Below, piece after piece: positions 33,601-41,571 of a stretch of 51,031 bases of DNA. The position numbers were made by a program, and so were the translations under genes. Origin of the DNA: a virus. The stretch is taken from positions 1 through 51,031 of the IMG/VR virus record IMGVR_UViG_3300029286_001068; one strand, 5' to 3'. Each line of letters opens with the position of its first letter. Positions within the stretch are counted from its first letter, which is position 1. The notes beneath the pieces are model-generated. The model ran no database searches, was not told the origin of the DNA, and saw only the letters and a program-made list of their open reading frames with translations.

Positions 33601-34935
33601 GTATTAAATTCACAGGGTGGACATGAGGGTTTTGTTAAGAAAGGTGATACAAATTTTAAGACACTTTATGATTATGAATTGAACTATAAGAAAGACTATT
33701 GTGAAAGTGAAACATGTACTGGGATAAGTAAGCGACTGGAAGTACATCATAAAGATCAAGATAATAGTAATAGTAACCACTCAAACTTAATTACTCTCTG
33801 TGCTTCTTGTCATAAAAAAGAACACTATCGACTAGGTCGTACAAAGATGGGAATGAAGGGTCTTGAAACAGAGTTGGTTGATATTCGTGATATCATTTAT
33901 GATGGTGAAGAAAATGTCTATGATGTTGAGATGTTAGACCCATATCATACCTTCACAACAAGAGATGGGATAGTGACTAGTAACAGTCACGGGGCTGCCT
34001 ATACTATTACTGGCTATATTTGTCAGTGGCTAAAAGTACATTATCCACTTGAGTTTTGGACATCGGCTTTTGAATATATTGATGAGTCAAAACGTGAAGA
34101 ACGTACATCACAGTTTATTTCAGAGATTAGTAAGACAGGTAAGATTAAGATAGTCCCAGCCGATATAAATTATTCAGAGATAGATGTTCGTTCAGATCAT
34201 GATTCAAATTCAATTTATTGGTCTTTATCATCTGTTAAACAGGTAGGTGGAGTGGCTATTGAACAGATTATGGGAGAAAGAGAGAAGAATGGGAAGTACT
34301 TTAGTTTTGATGAATTCTTGGATCGTCACACATTTACAGGCAGTAAGATTAATAAATCGCATATTGAGAACTTAGTTTATGCTGGTGCTTTTGATAAGAT
34401 CGAGAATATTAACTCATCACTGGAACGTATTAAGTTAATTACACACTATAGAACTAAGAGAAAGATTGTAGTTGATAAGTTGAAAGATAATTTTGTGATG
34501 GCTGGAGATACTATTTATGAGGACTATTGGTGGGATCTACAACAAAAACGATTATCAGGTATTGCATTCTTTGATTATAGATCAATGGTTGAGAAATATA
34601 TCAAAGGAGATTCACAGTACATAGATCAAGATCAGTTTCAGTCATCTAACTTTACAAATCGTTATCTATCAACAGGTGGTTATATTGTAGAGTGTATTGA
34701 GAGGACTTCTTCTAAGAAGGGGAAATATTGTTCTTTATTAGTAGAGAGTAATTACGAGTTTTTGTTTGTATCAATCTTCCCAGACCACTATCAACAGTTA
34801 TTAGAGAAGGGTATGGACTTTGTAAATTCTAAGGGAAAGATTCTTCTACTTTCGGGACTAATTAAGACTGACGACTTTAAAAAACAACAGGTTATGAAGG
34901 TATGGGATAATTCAGAGATTGTGATATTGGACTAG
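30643..34935 (+). CDS. dnaE: DNA polymerase III alpha-like polymerase with intein
   Basis: The 1430-residue precursor contains a 282-residue intein (residues 833-1114), leaving a 1148-residue C-family polymerase. An N-terminal extension (about 1-85) precedes a PHP-like region in which FLGVRGVYEVLNG and LGICERNSLAG stand where active PHP domains have HxH and DH, so PHP is probably inactive. Catalytic features are GVGRGSAGGSLVSY and MPDVDLDF (Asp475, Asp477 and Asp479), FRPGPIE, QEQIMKV and FAKYGFNA joined to SHGAAY. The C-terminal third is fingers/helix-hairpin-like (NKSHIENLVYAGAFD). The start is GTG at 30643. Confidence 0.9.
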   Translation: MQQLELYLQSQKIDYKVLFESVVEIDGHTYELVKPTDGKLFDENFHLLADSTESDHYIFSFGGQWYSTPRGIEKKPKLNRVRFLGKTTDGLQTSSFLGVRGVYEVLNGSGQYSEWVQKAKFLGVEVLGICERNSLAGVLKFQIECLQNSIRPIIGATYTVYRKNEDYRYDIKCYVKNEKGWINLLLINKEVNVVNNKFIEEEKLFELTNGLSIVLDPKSISYDKLFPIDLRDVELFYQLDTVVYDQEDRDKEYLLNLKKFVCSGLQPISITDAFYLNVEDAFIKTKLNQISNIFEHKSSNQYFKSKEEYFEELDNVFKNEDRSFLFFQRSISNELKLVNECRFQIPQKGKYLPVYKMTEEESKKFETNQDLFWDLIMKGLDKKVPKHKHIGYLERINTEVEVIELGHLVDYFLILWDIVKWSNEHGILTGVGRGSAGGSLVSYTLNLTHIDPIEFGLLFERFLNKGRVEGGSMPDVDLDFSGERRDEVKRYMEERYGIHQVFSVGTYNTLKLKSAIKDLAKLYNLEIQATNYITSIIGEDFEDISSGTDIVSIFQTACKTKQIMSFIQDNSELVNDLVSVLNLPKTQSIHACATIILPDERDVFHWVPVKNMLTKSGETCLVSEWEGGELESIGLLKEDILGIQQLDKFQFILNLIKKNQGIDIDIYNLDYTDEVVYKYFRKGWNQDVFHFGAKGLTQYCKLSKPETLGDLIAVISLFRPGPIESNLHNEYVLRKEGQKETEYLWGTEEITKDTCGILVYQEQIMKVCVDVGGFSLVEADDIRKALGKMKTKYSDPYKVKFIEGAVSRGCPQSEAENIWTVMERFAKYGFNACISGSERFYRTSQTKSGKSTYCPTIEEMYRIKNDYLYAKSVGKIPLYNRYRDSYGNSFSLNESGKLIKNQIVDIRFVGVRSVYKLTLVNGVSIKVTQNHKFPTDNGEKKLENLVIGIDKIYYNLGHKSELTGFNFTDKGISCTKYHPTAKVEKFVLNSQGGHEGFVKKGDTNFKTLYDYELNYKKDYCESETCTGISKRLEVHHKDQDNSNSNHSNLITLCASCHKKEHYRLGRTKMGMKGLETELVDIRDIIYDGEENVYDVEMLDPYHTFTTRDGIVTSNSHGAAYTITGYICQWLKVHYPLEFWTSAFEYIDESKREERTSQFISEISKTGKIKIVPADINYSEIDVRSDHDSNSIYWSLSSVKQVGGVAIEQIMGEREKNGKYFSFDEFLDRHTFTGSKINKSHIENLVYAGAFDKIENINSSLERIKLITHYRTKRKIVVDKLKDNFVMAGDTIYEDYWWDLQQKRLSGIAFFDYRSMVEKYIKGDSQYIDQDQFQSSNFTNRYLSTGGYIVECIERTSSKKGKYCSLLVESNYEFLFVSIFPDHYQQLLEKGMDFVNSKGKILLLSGLIKTDDFKKQQVMKVWDNSEIVILD
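33139..33984 (+). mobile_element. DnaE intein with HNH homing endonuclease domain
   Basis: The intein splits the conserved FNA/SHGAAY motif. It starts at Cys833 (CISGSERF, block A), has block B VTQNHKFPT and ends VYDVEMLDPYHTFTTRDGIVTSN before Ser+1. The nuclease is an HNH unit (CESETC, LEVHHKDQDN, NLITLCASCHKKEH). The residue before the terminal Asn is Ser, where most inteins have His. Removing it restores a continuous polymerase. Confidence 0.88.
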
Positions 34936-34944
34936 TGAACTATA

Positions 34945-34961
34945 TCTATAGTCATTATAAA
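34945..34961 (+). promoter_or_regulatory. Operator-like palindrome, copy B
   Basis: TCTATAGT, a central C, then ATTATAAA. The right arm is identical to copy C (45038) and the left arm differs at two positions. It is followed by TTAAAGTCTTTTC, like the other copies. It stands 33 bases upstream of the next box, about two helical turns closer than copies A and C. Confidence 0.4.
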
Positions 34962-34977
34962 TTAAAGTCTTTTCAAA

Positions 34978-35005
34978 TTGGTATCAGTATAATTCTTATA
35001 TTTAC
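34978..35005 (+). promoter_or_regulatory. Promoter-like element, cassette B
   Basis: TTGG at 34978-34981, 15 bases, then TATATTTAC at 34997-35005. The start codon follows 16 bases later at 35021. Same box spacing as cassettes A and C, with a weaker upstream box. Confidence 0.4.
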
Positions 35006-35020
35006 ATAAATTAACCCACT

Positions 35021-35581
35021 ATGATAAAGGTAGTTGTACCTGTTGGCGATAAATCAGTAGTTCTAAAGTTTAATGACTTTGAGTCTGAGATAGATGTTGA
35101 TGAGTTAACCAAGGTTGACTATTCTAATTTATTTGGTGAGATTGTTACTGTATCAGCACTGTTGAATCGTATTGGGTTATTGAAGTCAGAGGCTGAGGCC
35201 ATACTTGCACATAAAACATTGGAGTGTGATATCTACAGAGCTGGTTTAGAGAGACAGTATCGTAGAGAGGCCAATATTAATTCAGGAAAGTTTACATTGG
35301 TTGATAATGGCCAACAGATGATGATTAAGTTGACTGAAGACTCCTTAAGTTCAGCTATATTATTAGATCTTGCTTTTCAGAATAAACGTAAGGGAGTTAT
35401 TAATGCCAAGAAGGATCTTTCAAATCTTGACTCACTATATTGGTCTATTCAGAGTAAAGACAGAAAATTGTCTGTTTTAATGAAACAAGTAACACCAGAA
35501 GAGTTTTTTAATGAACTTATTGAAGGAGTTGTAAATGGTATCATGATTACTAAACCTGAAGATAGATGGACGAAGAAATAG
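35021..35581 (+). CDS. Hypothetical protein between polymerase and ssDNA-binding-like genes
   Basis: The 186-residue protein has a beta N-terminus (MIKVVVPVGDKSVVLKF) and a helical body with many Lys/Glu (SEAEAILAHKTLECDIYRAGLERQYRREANI; KKDLSNLDSLYWSIQSKDRKLSVLM). No cysteine cluster or P-loop. It has its own promoter-like cassette. Location suggests a recombination mediator or helicase-loader type accessory, but I do not recognise it. Confidence 0.5.
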   Translation: MIKVVVPVGDKSVVLKFNDFESEIDVDELTKVDYSNLFGEIVTVSALLNRIGLLKSEAEAILAHKTLECDIYRAGLERQYRREANINSGKFTLVDNGQQMMIKLTEDSLSSAILLDLAFQNKRKGVINAKKDLSNLDSLYWSIQSKDRKLSVLMKQVTPEEFFNELIEGVVNGIMITKPEDRWTKK

Positions 35582-35745
35582 ATATACATGAAGTAATGGA
35601 TGCTGTAAGAAGTTCTTTAGATGGTGCTAGAGTGTTTCATCTAGAGGTAGAAGTAATGGCATATGCATTAAAATATCTGAAAGAAAATCCAAGTCTATCA
35701 ATCAGTCAAGCTATAGGTTGTGGATATTTTGAATGGGTAAAATAA
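35566..35745 (+). CDS. Small acidic 59-residue protein
   Basis: ATG at 35566 overlaps the previous gene by 16 bases in another frame, and TAA is at 35743-35745. The product (MDEEIDIHEVMDAVRSSLDG ... SISQAIGCGYFEWVK) is acidic and helical. It fills the gap before the next gene at 35803 and has the local codon use, which supports a real gene, though no family is recognised. Confidence 0.5.
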   Translation: MDEEIDIHEVMDAVRSSLDGARVFHLEVEVMAYALKYLKENPSLSISQAIGCGYFEWVK

Positions 35746-35802
35746 ACAAAAATAAGTTGTCAACACAATTAAACAAATCACAAACATTTAAAACAAGTAA
35801 AA

Positions 35803-37152
35803 ATGGCAGAATTCAATCGTAGTAGATTTAAAGGGGCGACCCTTAGTTCAATTAAAGAAGAACAGGGAAGAGCTGAAAAAGCACTCCCTAAGAACGATGG
35901 TTTCAATCGTGCGGGATTTCATACAGTAGAAGATGGTAAAAACTGGAGGCGTATAGCACCAGCTCATAAACCTACTGAACCCGCTTATCGTGCAAAGAGT
36001 ACAGTTATTCTTGAATGTGAAGTCCCAGAAGTTGATGGAGACGGGAAAGAGACAGGTAAGAAGGAGATCAAGAAGAAGAATATCTTCATTGCCACTCAAC
36101 ATTCATTGACACTGAAAGAAGATCCCATCTTAATGTACATCTCATTTGTACAGCAGAGGGCCAATGATGAGATTCAAGATAAGGATGCTCGTTCAAAGTT
36201 TCTAGCCCCTATTAATGGTTGGAGAAGTAGAGATGGAAAGTGGAACTGGGGTATCAAACCTTCCGCCGATTATATATGTTACTGTTGGGATGATAAAGGT
36301 GTTCTTGGTAGGGAACAGTTATTTTCCTTTATGTTGGATCAGATGAAAAAGATCTCCATCGAACGTACAGATGATAATGTAGAAATTGTTCCCGATATCT
36401 TCTCTGACCCTGATGAGGGATACCCATTGATCATTTCCAAACTGAAGAATGACAAAGGTAAGTATGAAACAACATGTAGTTGTGATCTACCCAACAAAAA
36501 AGAAACCTGGGTAGAGTTTTTTCAACGTACTCGTGTCACTGATGAACAGTTGGCTGATTTGGTATCGAAAGAAAGTTTACGTGAACTGTATGAAGATGTA
36601 TATACATCTAGAGACTTTAATATGGCTGTTGATGGTTTACGTAGATTTGATGAACTTCATAAGTATCAGATCTTTGAGAATGAAGAGTTCATTGAGAAAT
36701 TGACAACATTGAAAAAACTTGTCCCTGAATACACACCAAAAGAAGAGAGTGGTATTTTTGAGGACTCCAAAGAGATCAAAAAGGAGAAAGAGATCAAGGC
36801 TCACGTTGATACACCAAAAGAATCAAAACAGGTAAGTGAACCGATTACACTTAGTACCCCTATTCCAGCAATGAAAAGAGTTCTCAGAGAATATATTAAA
36901 GAGAACTATGGTGATGACTATACATTACCTGAACTTGAAAAAGAGGAGTTAACAAAGTGGTATACTCTTGCTCAACAGGGTGAAGAACTTCCCTTTGATA
37001 CTATGGAGACAAAATCTGAACAGGTACATGAAGAAGTAAAACCTGAAAAAAGAGAAGAACCACCTGTAACATCAGCAGCACCTATTTCTGAAGTGGATCC
37101 TGCATTGGCTGAACAGATTGCAGCCTTACGTAGAAAGCGTACTGTTAAGTAA
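35803..37152 (+). CDS. Candidate single-stranded DNA-binding protein (gp32-like)
   Basis: The 449-residue protein begins with a basic tail (MAEFNRSRFKG) and the segment GFHTVEDGKNWRRIAPAH, similar to the LxxGxNxxRI(L)P opening of T4 gp32-like proteins. Later DPDEGYPLIISKLKNDKGKYETTCS resembles their OB-fold strands, with a CSC pair. The C-terminal ~150 residues are a Lys/Glu-rich linker followed by a small helical domain (MKRVLREYIKENYGDDYTLPELEKEELTKWYTLAQQGEELPF). A terminator-like hairpin follows. The polymerase/recombination neighbourhood fits an SSB; no acidic tip is present, so the call is tentative. Confidence 0.42.
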   Translation: MAEFNRSRFKGATLSSIKEEQGRAEKALPKNDGFNRAGFHTVEDGKNWRRIAPAHKPTEPAYRAKSTVILECEVPEVDGDGKETGKKEIKKKNIFIATQHSLTLKEDPILMYISFVQQRANDEIQDKDARSKFLAPINGWRSRDGKWNWGIKPSADYICYCWDDKGVLGREQLFSFMLDQMKKISIERTDDNVEIVPDIFSDPDEGYPLIISKLKNDKGKYETTCSCDLPNKKETWVEFFQRTRVTDEQLADLVSKESLRELYEDVYTSRDFNMAVDGLRRFDELHKYQIFENEEFIEKLTTLKKLVPEYTPKEESGIFEDSKEIKKEKEIKAHVDTPKESKQVSEPITLSTPIPAMKRVLREYIKENYGDDYTLPELEKEELTKWYTLAQQGEELPFDTMETKSEQVHEEVKPEKREEPPVTSAAPISEVDPALAEQIAALRRKRTVK

Positions 37153-37168
37153 TATATTTCGTAAATCT

Positions 37169-37199
37169 AGAGAGTGGGAGTAACCAATCTTCCCTCTCT
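37169..37199 (+). terminator. Terminator-like hairpin with TAACCAAT loop
   Basis: AGAGAG, a bulged T and GGGAG (37169-37180) pair with CTTCCC and TCTCT (37189-37199) around the loop TAACCAAT (37181-37188), with one G-T pair. The T-run is weak (TTAATTATT). The terminator at 46155 has exactly the same loop. It follows the SSB-like gene and would make an in-frame GTG at 37174 a poor start for the next gene. Confidence 0.5.
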
Positions 37200-37212
37200 T
37201 AATTATTCCGAT

Positions 37213-38295
37213 ATGGTAAAGAAGAAAGAGACTACTACAGATAAAAAACCAATCACTATTCTATCCACTGATTGGCATCTCAAAGAAAGTAATATTGAAC
37301 AGATCAAGGGTCTTATAACTCAAAAATGTGAACTTGCTAAGTCACTAGATATTGATACTGTATTCTGTCTTGGAGATATTTTTGATTCACGAGCAGGACA
37401 GAAGGTGAGTATACTTGTAGCCTTTAGTGAGATATTGGAGATATTCTCCAATTACCAGATTAAGTTATGGGCGATACCCGGGAACCACGATAAGCAGGGG
37501 TACCTGGGGTTTGAGAGTTTCGTAGACCCATTTAAGTACCATCCTAATTTTAAATATATCAATAGGGCTGGCGGGGTACCTATTGGTAATATTATGTTTC
37601 AACTACTCCCCTATTTTAAAGAAACTATGTGGTTGGAGAGATTCAGAGAACTTGAAGAGTATGTTGGAGAGTTTGGTACAGACGATTTTCCTGGTAAGAA
37701 ACACGTTCTTTTATCACATATAGCTTTGAATGGTTCTACAAATAATGATGGAACCAAGGTAAATTGTAATATTTCAGTGAGTGACTTTAAGAATTGGGAT
37801 CTAGTTCTTCTAGGCCACTATCATGATCAACAGCAAGTTGGTGTAAATGTATTTCATATACCTTCTATTCAACAGAACAATTTCGGAGAAAATGATCAGA
37901 AGGGTTTTACAGTTGTATATGATGATTGCAGTTTTGAACTTCATAAATCATCTTTCAAAGAGTATAAGAAGGTAGTTATCGACTTTGATAACACTACAAA
38001 GAAACAGTTGGAGACAATCTTGAAAGATCAACAGTGTGTAGATAAGTTTGTTCGATTGGAGTTTGTTGGTTCATCTGATAGACTGAAAGCTCTGAATAAA
38101 GAAGAATTACAATCTCTTGGGTTTAATATCACAGTAAAGGTAAAGGAGATCGAAGACACAATTGAGTTTGCTGAAGAAGAGATCAAGGAACACACCAAAG
38201 AGTCTATTGTAGAAGAGTTTAAACAATTCTGTACAGAGAAATCAAAGGACTATGAAATAGGGATTATACATCTTAATAAAAAACTTGAAAAATAA
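37213..38295 (+). CDS. SbcD/Mre11-like nuclease (T4 gp47-like)
   Basis: With ATG 37213 (360 residues) the metallophosphoesterase motifs follow in order: STDWHL, LGDIFDSR, IPGNHD, LLSHIA and LLGHYHDQ. Mre11-type enzymes use these to bind two Mn ions and cut DNA ends with their SbcC/Rad50 partner, encoded at 41572. In T4 the pair makes 3' overhangs for UvsX. An in-frame GTG at 37174 exists but lies inside the hairpin at 37169. Two selfish elements now separate sbcD-like and sbcC-like genes. Confidence 0.85.
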   Translation: MVKKKETTTDKKPITILSTDWHLKESNIEQIKGLITQKCELAKSLDIDTVFCLGDIFDSRAGQKVSILVAFSEILEIFSNYQIKLWAIPGNHDKQGYLGFESFVDPFKYHPNFKYINRAGGVPIGNIMFQLLPYFKETMWLERFRELEEYVGEFGTDDFPGKKHVLLSHIALNGSTNNDGTKVNCNISVSDFKNWDLVLLGHYHDQQQVGVNVFHIPSIQQNNFGENDQKGFTVVYDDCSFELHKSSFKEYKKVVIDFDNTTKKQLETILKDQQCVDKFVRLEFVGSSDRLKALNKEELQSLGFNITVKVKEIEDTIEFAEEEIKEHTKESIVEEFKQFCTEKSKDYEIGIIHLNKKLEK

Positions 38296-38302
38296 TTTTT
38301 AT

Positions 38303-38328
38303 TTTGATACAGAATTTATTAATTTTAC
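38303..38328 (+). promoter_or_regulatory. Promoter-like element before GIY-YIG gene
   Basis: TTTG at 38303-38306, 13 bases, then TAATTTTAC at 38320-38328 (TTTATTAATTTTAC). The same box precedes the decayed copy at 43617-43625. A ~105-base structured leader follows. Confidence 0.35.
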
Positions 38329-38335
38329 TTTTTAT

Positions 38336-38432
38336 TCCAGGAGGACAGGGGATGCAACCCTTTCTAAAACTTCCAGCAGTTTTAGATTACTCCTTGGATT
38401 TATTTCGGCTGGACGTTATAAATTCACCTATC
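38336..38432 (+). promoter_or_regulatory. Structured leader of the GIY-YIG endonuclease
   Basis: The stretch between the promoter-like box and ATG 38433 holds two perfect hairpins: AGGG/CCCT (38347-38350 with 38358-38361) and TCTAAAAC/GTTTTAGA (38363-38370 with 38379-38386). A leader of similar length, with different stems, precedes the decayed copy. It may delay translation of the nuclease, as hairpins do for T4 homing endonucleases. Confidence 0.4.
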
Positions 38433-39263
38433 ATGGCAGCTTCAAAATTTTACTTTGTTTACAAAACAACCTGTATCCTAACTGGGTTAATTTATGTTGG
38501 TGCTCATAGGACTAATAAATTAGAGGATGGCTATATTGGTCATGGAATTTATAGATCTATAAAAGATAGTGAGAATGTAATCAATGGACTTTCACTGGCT
38601 GTTAAAACTTACAATTATGTAAATTTTAAAAGAGAAATTTTAGAGTTCTGTAGTTCACTCGAAGAGATGCAAGAACGCGAAGTCTACTGGCAGAGAAAAC
38701 TAGATTGTACTAATCCCTTAGTTGGTTATAATCTTAAGATAAGTAAGGCGGGTGGTCATAAAGAAGATTTTAAACATTCTGAAGAAGTAATAGAAAAGCA
38801 AAGAGAGTTTATGAAGGGAAGAGTAGTTGGTGAAAAGAACCCATTTTATAAAAAGAAACATTCAGATAAAACAATAAAATATTTACATGATATTAATATC
38901 GGTAAAAAGCACTCTAATGAAACAAAAGAGAAATATAAACTAAGACGTGGTGAGAAAAATGGTATGTTTGGTAAGTTAGGGAAAGATAGCCCTAATTATG
39001 GACAGACTAGGTCTAAAGAAACTAAATTAAAGATGAGAGAGTCTGCAATAAATAGACCACTAATTGAATGTCCTCATTGTAATTATCAAAGTCCGCACAA
39101 AGGACTTATGATTATTAAGCACTTTGACAATTGTCCTCAGAACCCTAATTACGTTCCAAAAGAAGATACTAGACCTTTATTGACTTGTACTCACTGTGGG
39201 TATCAGTGTAAAAATAAAGGTAGTATGATGGCTAGTCACTTTGATAAATGTAGATATAGGTAA
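38433..39263 (+). CDS. GIY-YIG homing endonuclease with NUMOD3 and zinc fingers
   Basis: The start at ATG 38433 (276 residues, MAASKFYF) is supported by the decayed paralogue at 43732, which starts MATSKFYF; a longer frame from 38304 would include the promoter box. FYFVYKTTCILTGLIYVGAH is the GIY-YIG core start, with Glu in REVYWQRKL. The middle has NUMOD3-like repeats (KKKHSDKT, GKKHSNET, NGMFGKLGKDSPNYG). The C-terminus carries two zinc-finger repeats, CPHCNYQ...HFDNC and CTHCGYQ...HFDKC. It lies just before the intein-carrying recA and is a selfish element. Confidence 0.85.
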   Translation: MAASKFYFVYKTTCILTGLIYVGAHRTNKLEDGYIGHGIYRSIKDSENVINGLSLAVKTYNYVNFKREILEFCSSLEEMQEREVYWQRKLDCTNPLVGYNLKISKAGGHKEDFKHSEEVIEKQREFMKGRVVGEKNPFYKKKHSDKTIKYLHDINIGKKHSNETKEKYKLRRGEKNGMFGKLGKDSPNYGQTRSKETKLKMRESAINRPLIECPHCNYQSPHKGLMIIKHFDNCPQNPNYVPKEDTRPLLTCTHCGYQCKNKGSMMASHFDKCRYR

Positions 39264-39280
39264 CCATATAAATTTGTACT

Positions 39281-41566
39281 ATGAACGAAAATAAACAGAA
39301 AACTATTAGTGATGCTATTTTATCAATTGAAAAACGTTTTGGCAGAGGGTCGATACTAGATTTTGAAACAGGCATTAAAGATGTTGAGTTTATCTCTTCA
39401 GGGTCTATTGGATTGGATTATGCATTAGGTGGTGGATTCCCAAGGGGGAGAATTATTGAGGTCTATGGACCGGAATCATCAGGTAAGTGCTTAACAGAGG
39501 ACTCTTATATACAAACTAGTAGAGGGTTTAAGTCAGTACAGGAAATTTTTGAAGAAACAGAAAATGATCTTACTATTTCACAAAAAGAAGTTGAGTATCA
39601 ATATTCTTCACTAGTAAATCGTTTAGGGCAACTAGAGGATACATCACATCTAGTATATAATGGACGACAACCTATTTATAAAATAAGAACTCAGACTGGT
39701 TTTCTATTAAAACGTACATATAAACACCCATTACTAGTAGTATCCAAAAATGGAAATTTTATATGGAAGTATTCAGGGGTGATACAAGAAGGTGATTACT
39801 TAGTAAATCATAGAAGTAGATTTTTTGGTATAGGAGAAAGAGATCTTGATACTTGTTATTCAATTGGTTTATTACTTGCTGATGGGTACTTAGGTGGGAC
39901 TATAAGTATAAGTAATGATGATCCCTGTATTAAACAATTTATAGAGACAAAAATGTCTCAGTCACTAGATTTTAGTAGATGTGATAAGTCACCAAGTGAT
40001 AGTATAAGTGGACAGTCATTTGGGTATGATTTTAGATTAAATTTAAAAGGTCAGAGATCAAATAAAACAATTCAGAAACATTTTTATGAAAAATTTGATC
40101 TTAAAGTAGGGGTTGCAAAAACTAAGTACTTCCCTAAGTGGATTAGAGAACTTAATGAAGAGTGTATGTCTGCTGTTATACGTGGTTATATGGATTGTGA
40201 GAGTTATATTTGTGAAACAGGTTTAGAGGTATGTAGTGCTAGTTACACACTATTATATCAACTTAAATTAATGCTTTCACAGTTTGGGATTGTATCATTT
40301 TTTGGAAATTCAGGTAAGGTTAAGGGTTATGAACAGAATGACTACTATAATCTCTATATTTATGGTGAAGATTTCCAACTATATATAGATAAAATTGGGA
40401 CAGATTCACTTTATAGACGTAATCAAATACAGCAGTATGTAGATACTAGAAGTAGTGTAGTACAAATTCAGACAAATTATAAACACATACCTTTTATTGA
40501 AGAACTAGTTAAAGATTTATATTATCAACAAGAAAATCGAGGTGGATTATTAAGAGAGTTACTTGAAGATATATTTTCTAGTTTTTGTAAAGTTACTTTT
40601 ACTAGACTGAAGAAGATTCTAGAACTCTGTGAAGAAAGTAGACTAAAAACTCAGTTAAGTGAATTATTAGACTATTCATTTGAGAGAGTTGTACATGTAG
40701 AGAAAGTTGAAGAAACAATAAGAACTTTTGATTTTATAATGTCTAAAACTAGTTCTTTTACTGCTGATGGGTGTATTAATCATAACTCAACTCTAGGCCT
40801 ACATGCTATTGCTGAAGCCCAAAAAGAAGGTGGTGTAGCTGCTTATTTGGATAGTGAACACGCTTTCGATTCTACTTATGCAAAGAACTTAGGTGTTGAT
40901 CTTTCAAAAGAGACACTTTTATTTTCACAACCCGATAATGGTGAACAGGCTTTGGAGATTGCTGAGATACTTATAAGAACAGGAAAGATTGACATTATTG
41001 TAATTGATTCAGTAGCAGCATTAATTCCTGCTGCTGAGCTGGCTGGAGACATGGGTGATTCCAAGATGGGTCTACATGCAAGACTTATGTCACAGGCTCT
41101 TCGTAAGATTTGTGGTGCTGTGAGTAAGTCAAATACCATTGTAATTTTCATCAACCAGTTACGTGATAAGATAGGAATTCAATTCGGTTCTTCTGAAACA
41201 ACTACTGGTGGAAATGCACTTAAATTCTATGCTTCACAGAGGTTGGACATACGTAAGACAGCGATGAATAAAGATGGGGAAGAGGCTGTATCAAACACTG
41301 TTAAGGTGAAGGTTGTGAAGAATAAAGTAGCTCCACCTGCCAGATTCACATCATTTGATATTGTTTATGGTAAGGGTATCAATAAGATAGCTGAAATTGT
41401 ATCTCTTGGTGTTGAACTGGGAATCATAAAGAAGAGCGGGTCGTGGTTTTCGTATGGTGAAACCAAGTTGGGACAAGGGAGTAAGGCTGTTGAAGATATC
41501 TTAAACGACAACCCTGAACTACAGGATGAATTGACAGCATTAATCAGACACAAACTTAAAAGTTAG
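39281..41566 (+). CDS. recA: RecA recombinase with LAGLIDADG intein
   Basis: The 761-residue precursor contains a 433-residue intein (70-502), leaving a 328-residue RecA. The N-terminus [46 protein letters not shown] is broken right in the Walker A and resumes [72 protein letters not shown] and [21 protein letters not shown] cover Walker B and the DNA-binding loops. It is the bacterial RecA type, not T4 UvsX. It would drive recombination-dependent replication with SbcCD. Confidence 0.92.
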   Translation: MNENKQKTISDAILSIEKRFGRGSILDFETGIKDVEFISSGSIGLDYALGGGFPRGRIIEVYGPESSGKCLTEDSYIQTSRGFKSVQEIFEETENDLTISQKEVEYQYSSLVNRLGQLEDTSHLVYNGRQPIYKIRTQTGFLLKRTYKHPLLVVSKNGNFIWKYSGVIQEGDYLVNHRSRFFGIGERDLDTCYSIGLLLADGYLGGTISISNDDPCIKQFIETKMSQSLDFSRCDKSPSDSISGQSFGYDFRLNLKGQRSNKTIQKHFYEKFDLKVGVAKTKYFPKWIRELNEECMSAVIRGYMDCESYICETGLEVCSASYTLLYQLKLMLSQFGIVSFFGNSGKVKGYEQNDYYNLYIYGEDFQLYIDKIGTDSLYRRNQIQQYVDTRSSVVQIQTNYKHIPFIEELVKDLYYQQENRGGLLRELLEDIFSSFCKVTFTRLKKILELCEESRLKTQLSELLDYSFERVVHVEKVEETIRTFDFIMSKTSSFTADGCINHNSTLGLHAIAEAQKEGGVAAYLDSEHAFDSTYAKNLGVDLSKETLLFSQPDNGEQALEIAEILIRTGKIDIIVIDSVAALIPAAELAGDMGDSKMGLHARLMSQALRKICGAVSKSNTIVIFINQLRDKIGIQFGSSETTTGGNALKFYASQRLDIRKTAMNKDGEEAVSNTVKVKVVKNKVAPPARFTSFDIVYGKGINKIAEIVSLGVELGIIKKSGSWFSYGETKLGQGSKAVEDILNDNPELQDELTALIRHKLKS
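39488..40786 (+). mobile_element. RecA intein with LAGLIDADG endonuclease
   Basis: The element begins at Cys70 ([17 protein letters not shown], block A), shows block [10 protein letters not shown], two LAGLIDADG-type helices ([13 protein letters not shown] and [11 protein letters not shown]) and ends [11 protein letters not shown] before Ser+1. All four splice-junction residues are standard (Cys1, His, Asn, Ser+1). It sits between Lys and Ser of the P-loop GPESSGK/ST, so RecA is inactive until spliced. Confidence 0.93.
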
Positions 41567-41571
41567 ATAAT

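Noticed and set aside
38285-38509. 74-codon frame overlapping the GIY-YIG leader, and the longer 38304 start of that gene
   Set aside because: Both cover the promoter-like box and hairpins. The paralogous remnant at 43732 begins at the equivalent of ATG 38433.
38336-39263. Group I intron carrying the GIY-YIG gene
   Set aside because: The flanking genes are complete and not split, and I see no P3-P7 core. A free-standing endonuclease is simpler.
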